64,000 nucleotides of DNA from Symbiodinium natans (GCA_905221605.1 CAJNDS010002801.1:434001-498000), one strand, 5' to 3'. Positions 20,216 to 32,022 are shown, counted from the first letter of the stretch. The notes: generated from the sequence alone by a model not told the origin. A program made the numbers and translations.

Positions 20216-21459
20216 GAAAAGGGTTTAGAGCTAGGGTGAAGCTTGTAGGATGAGAACGACAAGAATTGTCTTTCATAGAGTGAAGGGAACAGATGGACAT
20301 TGGGAGCGTTTAAATGTAGCCAGGGGTCGACGTAGCAGTTGGAACCGTGCTGTAGTCATTTAGATGCCGGTTTTACTGGTCGTTCTGGCCGTCGTCGCCG
20401 CCTTATTTCTCGTAGGGGTTGTGCCCGCTGTTGATAGCACATCATTTGCCCAGCCGCGCAGCCAAGTACAAGGTTTCGTTCAAGTCGCAGTACCTAGCAG
20501 CTGCTACAAGGCAGACACGTCCAAACCTTGGGCAAAACCTGACATGTGATGTTGTTGATGCTGATGAGGTTGATGCTGTTGATGATGATGATGCTCCATC
20601 AGGCCAACTCGCAGGATAGAGGTTCTGGATCAAGCAAACTGCGCCACGATGGCGATCCGTCTTGCACCGGAGTGGAAGAGCCCAAGTTCACAGCAAAATG
20701 CACCAAAAAGCCAAGTCACGTTGCTTGGCAAGGCCGAGCGGCGGCGCTCTCTTGTATCCTCTCTGGTGCCGGCTTTTTGTGCGGGGCGTGTGCTGGAAGT
20801 GCAGCTGGGCGAAGCGGCCTCCGAAGCCGGGCTAGGAAACAAGTTTGGGCGAGGTGCTTGCGGTGCTTGACGTCTCGTCTCTGGTGACTTGGGCATTGGG
20901 GAGAGCTTTCATTGAGGGCATGCACAAGACGTGTTCGATACTTTTCTTGCGGGCTGTGCTCCTGTTTCCGTAAGCCGCCGAGTATGTTTCAAAAGTCGTT
21001 ACTGCTTGCAGGGCACTTTCCGCATGCCTGGAAGATCGATGGCCTCGACAAAGGGCTAGGACGAGTTCGCCTCCATGTGAGTTCCTTGCTAAGCTAAGCA
21101 TGGCTATATCAGATAAGGTATACCAGTATATGTATATGCATATCTTTTTGCAAACATGTATAGACATGATAATGTATATCTATATGATGTATGGAAGCCC
21201 TTTTCGAATCCTTGCACTTTCCCGGCCCTCGAACCAACCACGCGGTTTCTCCTTGTGCTGCTTCTGCACCACACCACCTGTTGTTGCTGTTCCCGACCAC
21301 TACCCAGCCGTTGACGCAACCTGACACAACGATGCCTGCCATGACAGCACGAGACATAGCATCGTCGCAAGCTCTCTTAACACGTGCTTTTTACATACTG
21401 TTACTGCACATGCAGTCTGCTGCGAAAAGCAAAAGCTAGTGACCTTGAAACTCCCAATT

Positions 21460-22290
21460 TCCGGGAGGCTGGGACGACTGGGACAGCAGCCGTGACTGGA
21501 GCTACTCCGGTGGAGGCTTGCGGTTTCTGTGGAAGGGTGGCCTGCTGGAGACCTAGACCATACCGCTCTGTGCTCCTAAAACGCCTTTGTCCCTTTTCTT
21601 TCCTTGGCCCTACCCTCTTTGAGTGAGCTGTGCAGAGGTGATCCAACACCCTCAGCCCTAAACCACAAACCCAAATCCCTGAACCCTAAACCCTAAACCC
21701 AACACCCTCAACCCTCAACCCCAAAACCCAAGTCAAGCCCCAGCTTCCCCCACAGGTTGGCGCGGCTGGATGGACTCCGATTCCGGCTGGGACCGGACGT
21801 TGGGCTTGTGGGTTCTTCTCGCCTCCAAGGCCTAGCCTTATTCAGGGGGGCCTTAGACCCAGTATCCTCAACGGCAACACGACCGCGAGGACAAGCCTCG
21901 CAGCTACAAGGACAGCGAGGGTGGGGGTCCCAGAGTTGCCCCGCCCTTCGTCTTCAGCTTCAGAAGACGAATTTGGTTGAATTGGGTGGGGCTTGTGTGC
22001 TTGGGGTCCTGAAAGCCGTATAGCCCTAAACCCTAAACTCGAAACCCTGCACCCTACACCCTACACCCTACACCCTACACCCTGAACCCTGAACCCTGAA
22101 CCCTGAACCCTGAACCCTGAACCCTGAACCCTAAACCCTAAACCCTAAACCCTAAACCCTAAACCCTAAACCCTAAACCCTAAGCCATCCAAAGCCCATG
22201 GCCCCGAGCCCCAGGCGACGACGGCGCAGACGCAGATGCCAGCGAGGCGTCAGGTCGAAAGCGCAAGCTGGAGACGTCCCAAGAGGCCTT
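21460..22290 (+). CDS. exon cluster of an unidentified Trp/Asp/Ser- and Lys/Arg-rich protein
   Basis: Candidate exons: about 21471-21530 (WDDWDSSRDWSYSGGG), 21757-21830 (acceptor CCACAG; WRGWMDSDSGWDRTLG), 21885-21950 (QRQHDREDKPRSYKDSEG) and 22203-22290 (DDGADADASEASGRKRKLE, ending at GGTTTAGGG). The last introns are telomere-like blocks. Composition suggests a disordered, possibly nuclear RNA- or DNA-associated protein (RKRK looks like an NLS), but no domain is recognisable and the joins are not proven. Confidence 0.35.
22022..22184 (+). repeat. telomere-like array with three ordered variants
   Basis: CCCTAAA/CCCTGCA start, then CCCTACA x about 5, CCCTGAA x 7 and CCCTAAA x 8, about 163 bp. 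The homogeneous sub-blocks indicate stepwise tandem amplification. Confidence 0.95.
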
Positions 22291-22299
22291 GGAGGGTTT

Positions 22300-23248
22300 A
22301 GGGCCGGGATGTTAAGGGTGTTTTTAGGACTGAGAGGGCTGTAAAGGGCTCGGGGAATTGAGGGCTTCAGGGCTTTTAAGGTTTTTGGGGCATTATGGGC
22401 TTCTGGGTTTTAGCCTATTAGGGGCTTACGTGACATGGCTCCGCAGCAGTTCCTGTCGATGCTCTGAAGCCTAAGCCAGACTCCTGCAGTGGGCATCACT
22501 TTGATCCATTTGGGGGTGGTTTTCGAATTTTGGGGTCCCTATTTTAAGGCGGCACTCTTAGAAAGGGATCCCCAAAAAGGGACCCTAGTTTAGAGAACTA
22601 CCCAAGTTGATTTAAGTTGTTCCTCTTCAGTTGTCCAGTTTTATCGGTACTACATATCGCGGCTTACGATAATAATAGGCCCCTAAGAAAAAGACCCCCC
22701 AAATAGTAGGATCCCCGTATAATAAGGACCCCAATAAGGTACCCCTAGTATCGTAAACTCCCAAGTGCATATGAAACAGGGTTTACATTTCTGTTATTGG
22801 TGAGTGTATATAAGGTTCCTGTTTAATTGTATATACTGGGTGTCCTTTTGGGGATATACATAGGGCATGCACTTTGTTCTTTCCTTTGATGTCACTGCTC
22901 GGGACGGCTTCTGTATACCGTGCCACTTGAGATGTCCAAACTTTTCACAGTTTCTCGTCAACTTTCATCGGAGACAATGTGTTCCGCATGCTCTCGTTTC
23001 ATGTGTTAATGAAGTCCGCTCGGTCCTCTTGATGCTCGTGAAGGACTTGGAGCGGCTTCGTGGTGTGCTTTAGATTTTCGCTTCTTGCTCGGACAGCTCT
23101 TCGGAGACTCCAGGGATACACGGAATATAAACCCCACTTCATATACATCCATACAAGATGGTTTCTTTCGACCCCTGGAAAGCAGGACGCCGCAAGCACT
23201 CGCAGCGGCGTAGTGCTACAGGCCAGCTTGGGAGTGCAGAGTTTCGGG
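22300..23248 (+). other. gene-poor stretch with short inverted repeats
   Basis: AT-rich in 22600-22860 with repeated words such as AGGGATCC/GGATCCCC. 22692-22748 is a dispersed repeat listed separately. An ATG frame at 22867-23073 has no recognisable feature. Confidence 0.4.
22692..22748 (-). repeat. dispersed repeat, inverted relative to 41288-41344
   Basis: The complement of this segment (ATACTAGGGGTACC...GGGATCCTACTATTTGGG) matches 41288-41344 over about 57 bp with few differences. Confidence 0.8.
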
Positions 23249-23346
23249 TTGGGATGTTCCCCCTGCTACTGACAGTCCTTAATAGGGATGAAAGTACCCT
23301 TCATTGCAATCCCCAAAGACTGTCAGCATGAGGGGGACCATCCCAA
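23249..23346 (+). repeat. foldback element, copy 1
   Basis: 98 bp with terminal inverted repeats TTGGGATGTTCCCCCTG.../...GGGGGACCATCCCAA and inner arms ACAGTCCTTAATAGGGAT / ATCCCCAAAGACTGT. Related copies at 24560-24640 and 44841-44917. It has the form of a MITE or a transcribed hairpin. Confidence 0.85.
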
Positions 23347-23349
23347 GTT

Positions 23350-24110
23350 TAGGGTTTAGGGTTAGGTTTGGGAGCCCTCGACTGCATCCCAGTTATCTGC
23401 CCGGAATCTAGTTTTCTGCAGGTTCCATTCGTAAAGTCCTTTGTTGGAATCTTCGGCAACCTGCAACAAAGACCCGTGGCTTCTTCAAGGTAGGGTCAAC
23501 AATCTGAACAAACCGAAAGCCTCATCCATGAAGGTGGTGGATGGCGTGGGAGCCTTAGTTAGTTCCATACGACGATGTGAGAGCAAGTTTTTGGGGTTTC
23601 ATCGCACCGCATAAACCTTCTTGCGACTCCGGAAGCGTCGCATCGCAAGCCTTGTCAATCCCTTCTAGAATTCTGGGAGCTCGCTCGAAAAAGGTTCCTG
23701 TGGTGTCTCTCGAGCGGGGATGCGACATGGCCGTGACCTCGGATACGTGGATGCTTGGAGTCAGAACCTTCGTGGGCTCCTTTCCCCGGATGCTCCTAGA
23801 ATGCTCGCACCACTTGAAATGATGATTGGCCATGGTGGGAGGGCCAGTGTGCAAACAAGGGGACCCAAATTGACTAGGAGTTGAAAATTAGGGTCAGGCC
23901 CCACGCCTCATGCCTGCCAGAAGCAGAAGAATCAGAAGAGGCAGAAGAGCACCACGAAGTTGCAGAAACTAGCAAGCCCGCATACCGCACTCAGCGCCCA
24001 GCAGACCGCAACTGTAACCCAAATCCCACAAAACTACTTGAAACCGTGCACGAGAGGCCATCATTTTCCATCCCATGCTGCTAAGCCCTGGGATAGCACC
24101 CCTTTAAAAA
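23350..24110 (+). other. unassigned stretch
   Basis: An open frame exists on each strand over 23555-23854; neither has a recognisable domain. A Glu/Lys-rich stretch at 23915-24010 could be an exon in either of two frames. Confidence 0.35.
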
Positions 24111-24119
24111 TACCCTAAG

Positions 24120-25227
24120 CCCTCAGTCCTGGCTTCGCTGAATCCAAGGATTCGAACGCTGCGCCCCTCTTGCAAGCCGCCCTGGAGAACCACGCCAGGG
24201 CTCGCTGCTCTGCTGTTCTTGATATGGCTCTTTATCAGAAAAAACTCATCATCATTATTGTTTTTTTGTCAATCTTAGAAGTATGATTATTACTATTCTT
24301 ATTGTTATTGCTGTTGTTTACTATTGTGATTCGGTATTGTTATTATTCTTGTTCTTGTTGTTTTCGTTACTTGTCGTTACGGCAGTGCAGTTCATGGGCC
24401 ATTCCGGAAGTTGCACCTTGCGTGACGCATCCCGAAAGAGAAGTTGCCAGGCGGAGAGTCTGTACGAACAATGTGACAGCCTGCCGGAGGCGGAGAAAGG
24501 AGCTGTGAGCTTTCTGTAGATCGAGCTGTTTGGGAACCAGAGCCACCGTAAGCACAAACTTGGGATGTCCCCTTATATTAACAGTCCTTAAGAGGATTAA
24601 TCCCCATTAAGGGCTGTTAGCATAAGGGGGAACATCCCAACCCCAAACACTAAACCCTGAACTTCTGAGCCCAGCCCACCAAGCAGATGAAGCAGGCCAA
24701 GAACATCGCCCACGCAGCGCGACGGCGGGGCATCGTCGCAGCCTCGCTCATCGGCATGTCGAAGCTTCTGCTTCTCAGGTTTCGAACGTGGCCAGGCACC
24801 GTACTTTCCAAAGTCTGGCCCGGGGGGGGGTGGTAGGAGTTACGGTTTAGGGTTTAGGGTTTAGGGTGCGGGGTCAAGCAAATCGGAAGCCCTAGCCACG
24901 ATTCGGAAACCTGGGGGGGATGGTCAGGCAATCCTAAGCCCCCTAAACCCCCACCCTAGAAACGCTGACCATGATGGCAAGAAATCATCCCTTAAGCAAA
25001 GCCCCCTTCTTCTTTGTGCTCAGGTTAAACGATTCTCCGACATCGGCATCGCAAGAGTCCGTTCGAATGAGGCCTTCAACAGACAGCTACAGACTTCGGG
25101 AGGGTTTAGGGCTTAGGGGGCCAACAAAAACCAAAGCCCTTGCGCCAGCAGCACCGGGACTGCTTCGCGGCGGGGCTGCAAGGCAAGCGGTCCCTCATGC
25201 TCGCAGGGGGCCCCAGAAATCCGCCCA
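24120..25227 (+). CDS. exon cluster of an unidentified protein
   Basis: Candidates: about 24131-24245 (GFAESKDSNAAPLLQAALEN), 24683-24775 (KQMKQAKNIAHAARRRGIVA), 25024-25103 (acceptor GTGCTCAG; VKRFSDIGIARVRSNEAFN; donor GTTTAGGG) and about 25152-25227 (HRDCFAAGLQGKRSLMLAGG; donor GTGAGTGAG). The segments are helical and basic. Phases of the last join are not decisive, and the foldback copy at 24560-24640 lies in an intron. No family recognised. Confidence 0.35.
24560..24640 (+). repeat. foldback element, copy 2
   Basis: 81 bp: TTGGGATGTCCCCTTATA...ACAGTCCTTAA and its complement arms TTAAGGGCTGTTAGCATAAG...GGGAACATCCCAA. Near-perfect hairpin. Confidence 0.85.
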
Positions 25228-27195
25228 AGCAGATTCGTGAGTGAGTCAGCAGGGAGTGAGGAAGTGTAAGTTATCAGCGACGACCATGCACCCCCGGTTC
25301 CGCAAAAGTCACCACCCGACGAGTGCTCGGACCCACTCACGACTTGTAACAGGACATACTGTTATGCCTTCAGAGAGGACAGGGCGATGCTCGGGGTAGC
25401 TTGCTCCGCTGGATGAGGGGGGGAAGGGGGGGGGGGGTGCCCAAGCGGAGTCCTTTTGACGCCCACACAAGTTGCGTGTCTTTGGACCTGCAAATCTCTG
25501 GGTATACCTTAGATGTATCTAGGTGCCTCCTTGAGCCAGCTGCTTTCAGGTGCTCACATTAGTCTCAGTTGAATCTGTTGAACGTGTACCAAGTACCCTG
25601 TAATGACTGTAGTGACTGTGTGGTGCTTTTTGGCGCCGTGAAATCGCAAAGGCTCTGGCTATGGCCCTCTGCAGCCGGGATGCTGTTTGCCTCCGGCGAT
25701 GTGAGCTCCTGAGCACAGAGGCTGCGTGCCTGCGTCGTGTGTCCCGAAGCCGCTTGCCCTTCGACCCTCGACGCCTGCATAGCCTTCAGAGACCTGCAGT
25801 GCGCCGAGCCAGCTCATGCTCATCATCCCTGGGTCCGATCTTAAACGTTCAAAAGCCTGCCGATCTGTCTTCGACCTTCCCAAAGACGTGTCTTATTCCA
25901 CGCGCGGCCTCATGCTACTCGCGTAGCTAGATTGCAGACCACGGCTCTGCCCTCTGCAAAAGCTTCCAGCTGCAAGGACCCCGCTCGGCCAAAAAGCAGA
26001 CCCTAGAAACCCTAAGATCCCTTCTGAGCCTATAAAGCCCCAACATGTCCATCACTAAGGTCTCGCGTTCCTCAGGCCGCATCAGCTCGTGGAGCTCTTC
26101 AGCAGGCTCCTTCCGATGGTCGCTTTCGCTTTCCACTGCCGTGAGCTCTGGCAGCTGCTGCAGAAGCTTTTGGATCGCCGATTTCCCGTTTCCCCCCCCC
26201 CCCTGGCCCCCGAAGGTAGAACTTACAACCAGAACCGCCAAATGAGATACAGCTGGGCATGAACAAGGTCTCCAAAAACGGGCGAAATTATAACTGTAAC
26301 CGTCTGCTACATTAATCAAACAGAGCAGGGATACATAAGACCCCAACATGAATACGATTCTGAAGGCTTCCCGAAATGCTGGCTGGAACTTAGCCCATCT
26401 CATCGTGCTTTAGGATATGCTGGGCAAAAGTACCTGAATTTCAGATCTTATGAGTTTTGCAGCTTTCTGTTTGTTTCGTCGGATGCGTATATGGTTGATA
26501 CCCCAGGGTATCCTTAAACTAAGTGCCTAAACCCAAGTCTAAACTCGTACTCGCAAACCTGTCAACTCTGAGTAAACTCACAACTCCAGAGTCCCCCCCC
26601 ACTCAACTTGAAAGAAGTTCTCCAATCAACCCCTCAACTTCCAAACCAAAAAACCCTCAACTTCCCTTTCTGGGGCTTCTTCAGTCGTAAATGTGGTGTT
26701 TTGGTTGTAACTGTAACTTTCTGGTTGTAAATGCCCTTCTTCTCCCCCCCCACCCCCCGCAAGCAGCACTTACCAACTCCCCCCCTCCCAGCTCCAGCAG
26801 GTTGATGACCGAGTCTGGGCTCCTGCAGCCACAGGAGCTGGAGCTCTGACATCGACGTACCGCCAAAGACTGCGGTTGTGCTCAGAGCTTTCAGACGAAA
26901 AGGCAGGCGCGGTATGGCGGGACAGTGGATGCTCTTTCAGAGATGCCAGAGATGTCCGGGTTCGGACCTGGAAGAAGCACCGGTGCACAGACGCTAATTA
27001 ATCGGCACCTTGATATTCCTATACCGGGAGCTCTCATGAGGACGGGGGCTTGGATCAGTCCGACAAAGCTCGCATGACCTTGAGTCACTCTTGTCATCCA
27101 GTTTGTTCGAAAACAAGCCATTTGTGGGCTCCAGGACCAAGAGATCACAGGACTTGCTCTAGGCCACACGCCAAAAGCGTGCCTTGCCGTAGGCA
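25228..27195 (+). other. gene-poor stretch with one minus-strand exon candidate
   Basis: 25405-25440 is G-rich. On the minus strand, 26205-26040 reads GKSAIQKLLQQLPELTAVES then EELHELMRPEERETLVMDML, a helical acidic segment that looks coding; the plus-strand frame there is only a Ser-rich shadow. Pyrimidine- and G/C-run-rich sequence at 26590-26780. No other gene was supported. Confidence 0.4.
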
Positions 27196-27963
27196 ATGGC
27201 TGCACCTGTTTCCAACGTGGCCGAGACGGAGATCCCGAACAGCGCGGCCGAATCGGATCAGATTACGAAGCAGGAGGAGGGCAAGACCAAGCAAGAAGAT
27301 GTTGAGACGGGGAGAGGCGACATCTCGCCCGATCCAGAAAAGGTTATTTGTCCACTGGCCCTGCCCTGCAACCGTTGCAGTGCGATCTTCAGCCAGTACA
27401 TCTTCTACGCCGGTGAGGTGGTCATCGTCGTTGCAAACCTTGTGTTCTTCATCGAGGGCCTATCTTCCCGACCTGAAATCTGGCTAGAGGGGCTGCCGGC
27501 TTCTGGAACAGCCATGCTCATGGGCTTCACAACGACAGCGACAATCTTCTTGGTACACAAGCTTGTGGGGCGATTTCGGGGAGAAGGGCTCAGAGCAGAT
27601 GATCAAGTGCCAGACTGGCAGAAGCGGCTTCCAGCCGTCATTTTTAGTCACGAGCCTCTGAACACTCCGTGCCTAGTGGTCTTCGTTCCAATCTTCTACG
27701 TCTTCCTGGTGCTTTGCATCCTGCTTGGTGTCTGGACCTCTGCGTTGTCAGATGGTCTGCTCCACAGCGTCAACATCGGCGTGACCGCGGCGATTTTCTG
27801 TGCCGTGGCTCTCTTTGAGTTGCATCACACAGACTCCGAGGTAAAGAGGGTCCAGCCGGCGGCTTGCTGGGCCTTCTCGACCTTCTTACTTGCATTCTTG
27901 ATGCTGGTGCCCGCTGTAGCATGGTGGCTGATTCTGCGTACCGCTTGCGGCCACGCATGCTGA
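27196..27963 (+). CDS. hypothetical membrane protein, 255 residues
   Basis: Single ORF from ATG 27196 (context GGCAATGG). Hydrophilic Glu/Lys-rich N-terminus (1-48), a Cys cluster CPLALPCNRC (52-61), then five likely membrane spans: about 68-88, 104-123, 157-180, 188-208 and 222-247. A basic loop lies between spans 2 and 3 (KLVGRFRGEGLR, DWQKRLP). It ends RTACGHAC-TGA at 27961-27963. No signal peptide. No family is recognised; a transporter-like or ER/Golgi membrane role is possible but unsupported. No interruption is visible, and the hydrophobic periodicity favours a real gene. Confidence 0.6.
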   Translation: MAAPVSNVAETEIPNSAAESDQITKQEEGKTKQEDVETGRGDISPDPEKVICPLALPCNRCSAIFSQYIFYAGEVVIVVANLVFFIEGLSSRPEIWLEGLPASGTAMLMGFTTTATIFLVHKLVGRFRGEGLRADDQVPDWQKRLPAVIFSHEPLNTPCLVVFVPIFYVFLVLCILLGVWTSALSDGLLHSVNIGVTAAIFCAVALFELHHTDSEVKRVQPAACWAFSTFLLAFLMLVPAVAWWLILRTACGHAC

Positions 27964-28932
27964 GCCGACTCCGCAAAGGCACTTGCAAAGACGCCGTTCT
28001 GAGCACCGTAAAACCGTGCTTTTTTTGTTGTTTTAAGTGCCGGGAGGGCACCTGTCTCTCACAAAAGCAGTTCCACAGAGTGTGCCCTGCCTCGTGCATG
28101 CGTTCTAGCTTGCATGCCCCTGTTGCATGAGCCATGCGTGCTCTTGCTTCGGAGGGGATTTGCCCTGGAATCAAGTAGAACGCATATGGAGAGACAAATC
28201 CTACATCAGCGCTTGCTGGTACCTCAAGGGATGGGGATCCCCTGCTAGCAAACGAAACAGCGCCAAACTCTCGACTCCCTAAACCCTGACCCTAAACTGT
28301 CAAGACAAAATAGAAGTTGTGTGTCGATATCATTATTTATTCATTTCCAAGTTGTTTGTCTGCAGGAGCAGCGTCGGTCAAAAAACTCCGGCGCCAGCAC
28401 GGAAAACTTTTTCAGTAAAACGGCACGGCTGAGTCAGAAAACGGCGCGGCCGAGTCAGAAAATGCAGAGGGCTCAGTCAGAGAACGGACACGCGCCCGGC
28501 GCCGTTTTTTTGGCTGCGCGCATCTGCATGCTTTTTCCGTGCTCTCCAAAGCTCCAATCTGAAGTCGGAAAGATTCAGAAAGCAAGCAAACAGGCGCATT
28601 CAGAAATCAGAAGCCTCGTGGGTAAAGCCTCTTGACACCGGACATGCTTTGCAAATCGGAATCTAGATGAGCTTCCAAACTTACCCTGCAGGAGCGAGGT
28701 GTATTGATCCTGAAGCCCTACTCCCTAAACCCTAAACCCAAGCGGAAACGCTATCCCCTCCTGAATTCCGAGCTCCTGTCATGCTGCGAGGGAGTTCATG
28801 CGAGTGGCCGAGCGCCGAAGTGACCCACCCCGAAACCCCAGACGGTTTAGGGGTAGGGTTTACGCCCCAAGCCCACCACTCCCAAACGACCGAGGGACAT
28901 CCCCAAGGGATGCTCCATCCTATTACCCCATG
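27964..28932 (+). other. downstream stretch, no gene
   Basis: Holds a short degenerate tandem repeat at 28412-28490 (ACGGCNCGGCNGAGTCAGAAA type, 3-4 copies) and scattered CCCTAAA words at 28278 and 28722. Probably 3' flank and intergenic sequence. Confidence 0.4.
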
Positions 28933-29037
28933 AAATAAACGACACCGAAACGCTTGGGCAACGTTCCCTCCTTGGGGGGGAGGTATGCCATAGTGCCATC
29001 GAACAGAACGGTCTTGTACCCGTTGTACTGTCCAAAC
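28933..29037 (-). CDS. candidate exon on the minus strand
   Basis: After an acceptor GCTGCAG (complement), the minus strand reads FGQYNGYKTVLFDGTMAYLP then PKEGTLPKRFGVVYFMG, ending at GTAATAG, which is either a donor or a stop. Codon composition and lack of low complexity argue for a genuine exon. Family not recognised. Confidence 0.4.
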
Positions 29038-29039
29038 TG

Positions 29040-30709
29040 CAGCTGTGTTGACGGAACCCTACATGATCCGCCAGCACCAGCGAGCCAGCGTAGAACTTGC
29101 AGTAGAAGAGTTCAAGGCCTTGTTGCTACAAACACCTAAAGACTCCTAGGCTCTAAACCTTCATATGCATGGGCATGACTGGAAACCCCGCCCCCCCCCC
29201 CCTTCTGGCCACTCAGGTCCAAGAAGCGCGTGCGGCGAGGCGCCAGGCTGCGGCATCGCCCCTCGGCCCGGCAGTTAAAAAGCTATGGGGGTAGCGATGA
29301 AAAGCCAAGTGCTTGGGGATAAAGGGCATAGGGCAGGGCTTAAAAGAGGTTTCCGGAGGATCCTTGGCGCCACTTTCTTTCTTGCCCGACCCTGGACCCT
29401 AGACCCCACACCCTAAGCTCGGAGTTGAGGAGTTCGGCTTTCTGGTTTCAGGAGTTTAGGGTTTGGAGGAGGAAGTAGATGAACTACTAGTGAGAGCAGT
29501 AACGCTGGAAGTAGGTCGAGCTTTGTTTGTGTCGGCTAGCACCAATATTGGTTCTCGCCATCGTGCTCATCAAAATGCAACAAGAAAACCCTCTGCCATT
29601 GTTGGTCCCAACCCTCACAGGTCTTGCCCCTGGAAAACCTGCGCCATAAACCCTCAAAACCTCAAACCCTCAAACCCTCAACTCCCGAGGTCCAAGACTT
29701 ACACCCTAAACCCCCCACCCCGACACGCACCTCTCTCCGGAGGCCGGACCCTCCTGTTATGGTAGACAGCAATCAGGTAGGGAGGGCAAAGAGAACTTGT
29801 TTTTCCGAGATGGTTTTCTGACAGGATTGGATTCACTTTACCGCTGTTATTGTCCCTAAGCCGGAAGTTTACCCTCAACCCTACACTGTCGGGGTATAGG
29901 GCTTGGGGGTTTCAGCTCACCGCGAATATGCCCTGTTGGTGACACACGTTTCAGCGCAATTCAGGGTTGAGGGGTTTGGGTTTTTGTGTTCAGGGTTTAG
30001 GGCAGTTTAGGGCTTATCTAAGCAAGTTTGACAAGCAAGCAGGACGAGTTTTAATGTTTTAGCCCCTAACATTTTGATCATTACAGAAGAGTTTTCTAAA
30101 TAGTCCGCTTTATACCCGACACTTTAGAAGCAGTATGTGCGCCCGAAACCCTGGTGCCAGCATTATTCGGATGTGTTGTAAGTGTTCTGAACTTTGGTTG
30201 AAAGCAGCTTAGACAACTGATGCTGGCCCCCCGGAACCGTTGGCAGGCGTTGGATATTGGCCCGAATGTCGAAAACTCAACGAGCATTGCGGTTTGCAGA
30301 AGCTTGCGTGGTCGACATCACGATGCCCCAGCACCATAGACACCAGCAGATAGCTTTAGACCAAAGCTGAAGCCAAGCTGTTTGTAGTCATCAGATGTAT
30401 ACCATAGTATGCTCTGGTATACTGTGCCGTACGAGCCGACAGTAGACTGCATTATTGCTTCCAGGGTGTTGAACTAACCCGCTCTGAAAACCAGAGAAGC
30501 CTGCAAGAAACATCTAGCACACCAGCCATAAACCGGACGCGTGCAATTCTTTGGGGATCGTAATTGACCCGATTTGCCTAAAGCTACAGCCTACATCCCA
30601 AACACTGAACCCTAAACCGCGTCCCGGCCACAGAAGCTTATGCCGCGTATCCAAAATGCAAAAGCCTATGCTCGGATGGATAATTGTAAGAATTGTGGTA
30701 CACCCGCAG
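29040..30709 (+). other. gene-free stretch
   Basis: Telomere-like words (29655-29710, 29990-30015), C11 run near 29190, otherwise unique sequence. No supported exon before 30710. Confidence 0.4.
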
Positions 30710-31442
30710 GACATGGACGACGTGAAATCGGTGGGCAAGAAGGAGGAAAGGTTTTGTTGCCTCGAGATTTTGGGTGCATGTTTTTCAGGTTTAGGGTTGC
30801 AATGGGGCTTGTGCCCCAAGGTCATCCCAGACAGAGGCGCAACGAGCATGAGACACTTGTGCCTTTCAGGACAACGTGCTCTCAAACGCTGTTTTGGCGG
30901 GCCTTGGTGGCTTCACTGATACTGGCAGCTTCATCACGGCTCTCTTCCTAGCGGGCGTGGTGGGCTTTGTCGCAACCATGAGCTGTGTTGCCTCTGCCGC
31001 CGGCGACGATTATCCCATGGGGACCATGATCATTGATAGCTTGGGCGCCTGCGTCGGGGCTCTCTTCGTCGGATCATTCTACTCCACCATGATGTACGTT
31101 GGCCGCCCCATCCACAACAACCTGGGTGCGGAGCGTGGCTACAGCCTCATCAATGGCATTCTCTTCTTTATCCTTCTGCTCAGTTGGGTTTTCGCTGCGT
31201 TCTACCAGTTCCTGCCCGAATGCGCCCGTGGCTCCATCCTAGCCTTTGTCGGCTTGATCTTGGGCCGCCAGGCTTTCGAGGAGACACCTGCACGGCGCTA
31301 CCCCGCTCTGCTGCTCAGCACCTTCCCCAAACCTTTGCAGTTGGGCAAAGCTTGGAAACTGGAATGAGGTTATCCTCCTGATGATGGGACAGGCCGGGGG
31401 TCTCATGTTCAGCTCTTTTGCCTTTGCATCGATCGGGACTCC
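30710..31442 (+). pseudogene. C-terminal part of a purine/xanthine-uracil (NCS2/AzgA-like) permease, with a 1-nt frameshift
   Basis: A possible small exon at 30710-30750 (acceptor CCGCAG, donor GTTTTG) precedes the main exon starting at 30870 (acceptor CTTTCAG). The main exon reads DNVLSNAVLAGLGGFTDTG, a membrane span, DSLGACVGALFVGSF, YSLINGILFFILLLSW and GSILAFVGLILGRQAFEETP. The Asp-Ser-x-Gly-x3-Gly-Ala signature and order of spans resemble purine permeases of the AzgA/NCS2 kind. At 31328-31334 (CCCCAAAC) the frame breaks: the next frame continues as FPNLCSWAKLGNWNEVILLM then MGQAGGLMFSSFAFASIG to 31439. One extra A explains it. Either a pseudogene or a sequence error. Family assignment is tentative. 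Confidence 0.5.
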
Positions 31443-31812
31443 TCTCAGGCTCTAGGAGCCCACGAAGGCCAATTTGCAGTCTCTGAGAGGTCAGAGAAGC
31501 AATCCTTTCAGCCGATTAAGCACACAAACCACAAATTATCTTGGAAGGTTCAATCTTTGAATCTCGGCAGAACCCAGTGTTGACATTTATTGGCTTTTCG
31601 GTGCCTGTTGGCAGGGGCCGTTTGTTGTTCACGTTGTTACTGCTGTGCTGCTGCGCCGAGGCAAAAAAGCTGCGTCGCCGCAGCTTTGAGCGACGAGTCG
31701 CCGCCTGGCAATCTTCCAGGATTTTGGGTTTACGGTTTAGGGGTAATAAAGGGCTTGTGGTTTCACAGCAGAAAGTCAAGATGGAGCCATGAGGTTTCTG
31801 GGTCAAAAAGTC
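31443..31812 (+). other. intergenic stretch
   Basis: An ORF at 31541-31792 on the plus strand and a shadow on the minus strand carry no recognisable feature; one TTTAGGG-like word near 31735. Confidence 0.35.
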
Positions 31813-31868
31813 TAGGCCTGGGGCCTGTCAGCTCCATACCAAACAGTCCCCAAAATTCAGAGGTCGCT
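31813..31868 (+). repeat. 56-bp dispersed repeat, copy 2 (partner at 10245-10300)
   Basis: 52 of 56 bases match the segment that truncates the element A recombinase. Confidence 0.85.
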
Positions 31869-32022
31869 TAACAATCTTTCTAGAAGGCTGCGCAATGTTG
31901 CAAACGCCGCCAAGAAACCGCTTGGAAGTCCCCCGCCCGGCGCTTGTAATAATGTCGGCTGATGTCAACAAAACCCGAGCCGCGACCGTGTTTATGTTAT
32001 GTGTATGGATCCTATGTCTGGG

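Noticed and set aside
23555-23854. 99-residue minus-strand frame and 81-residue plus-strand frame
   Set aside because: Overlapping frames with no domain, splice or composition evidence to choose either as a gene.
24131-24200. tRNA-like T-arm on the minus strand (GGATTCGAAC...CTTGCAAG)
   Set aside because: The T-loop word is present, but I could not pair acceptor, D and anticodon stems into a cloverleaf.
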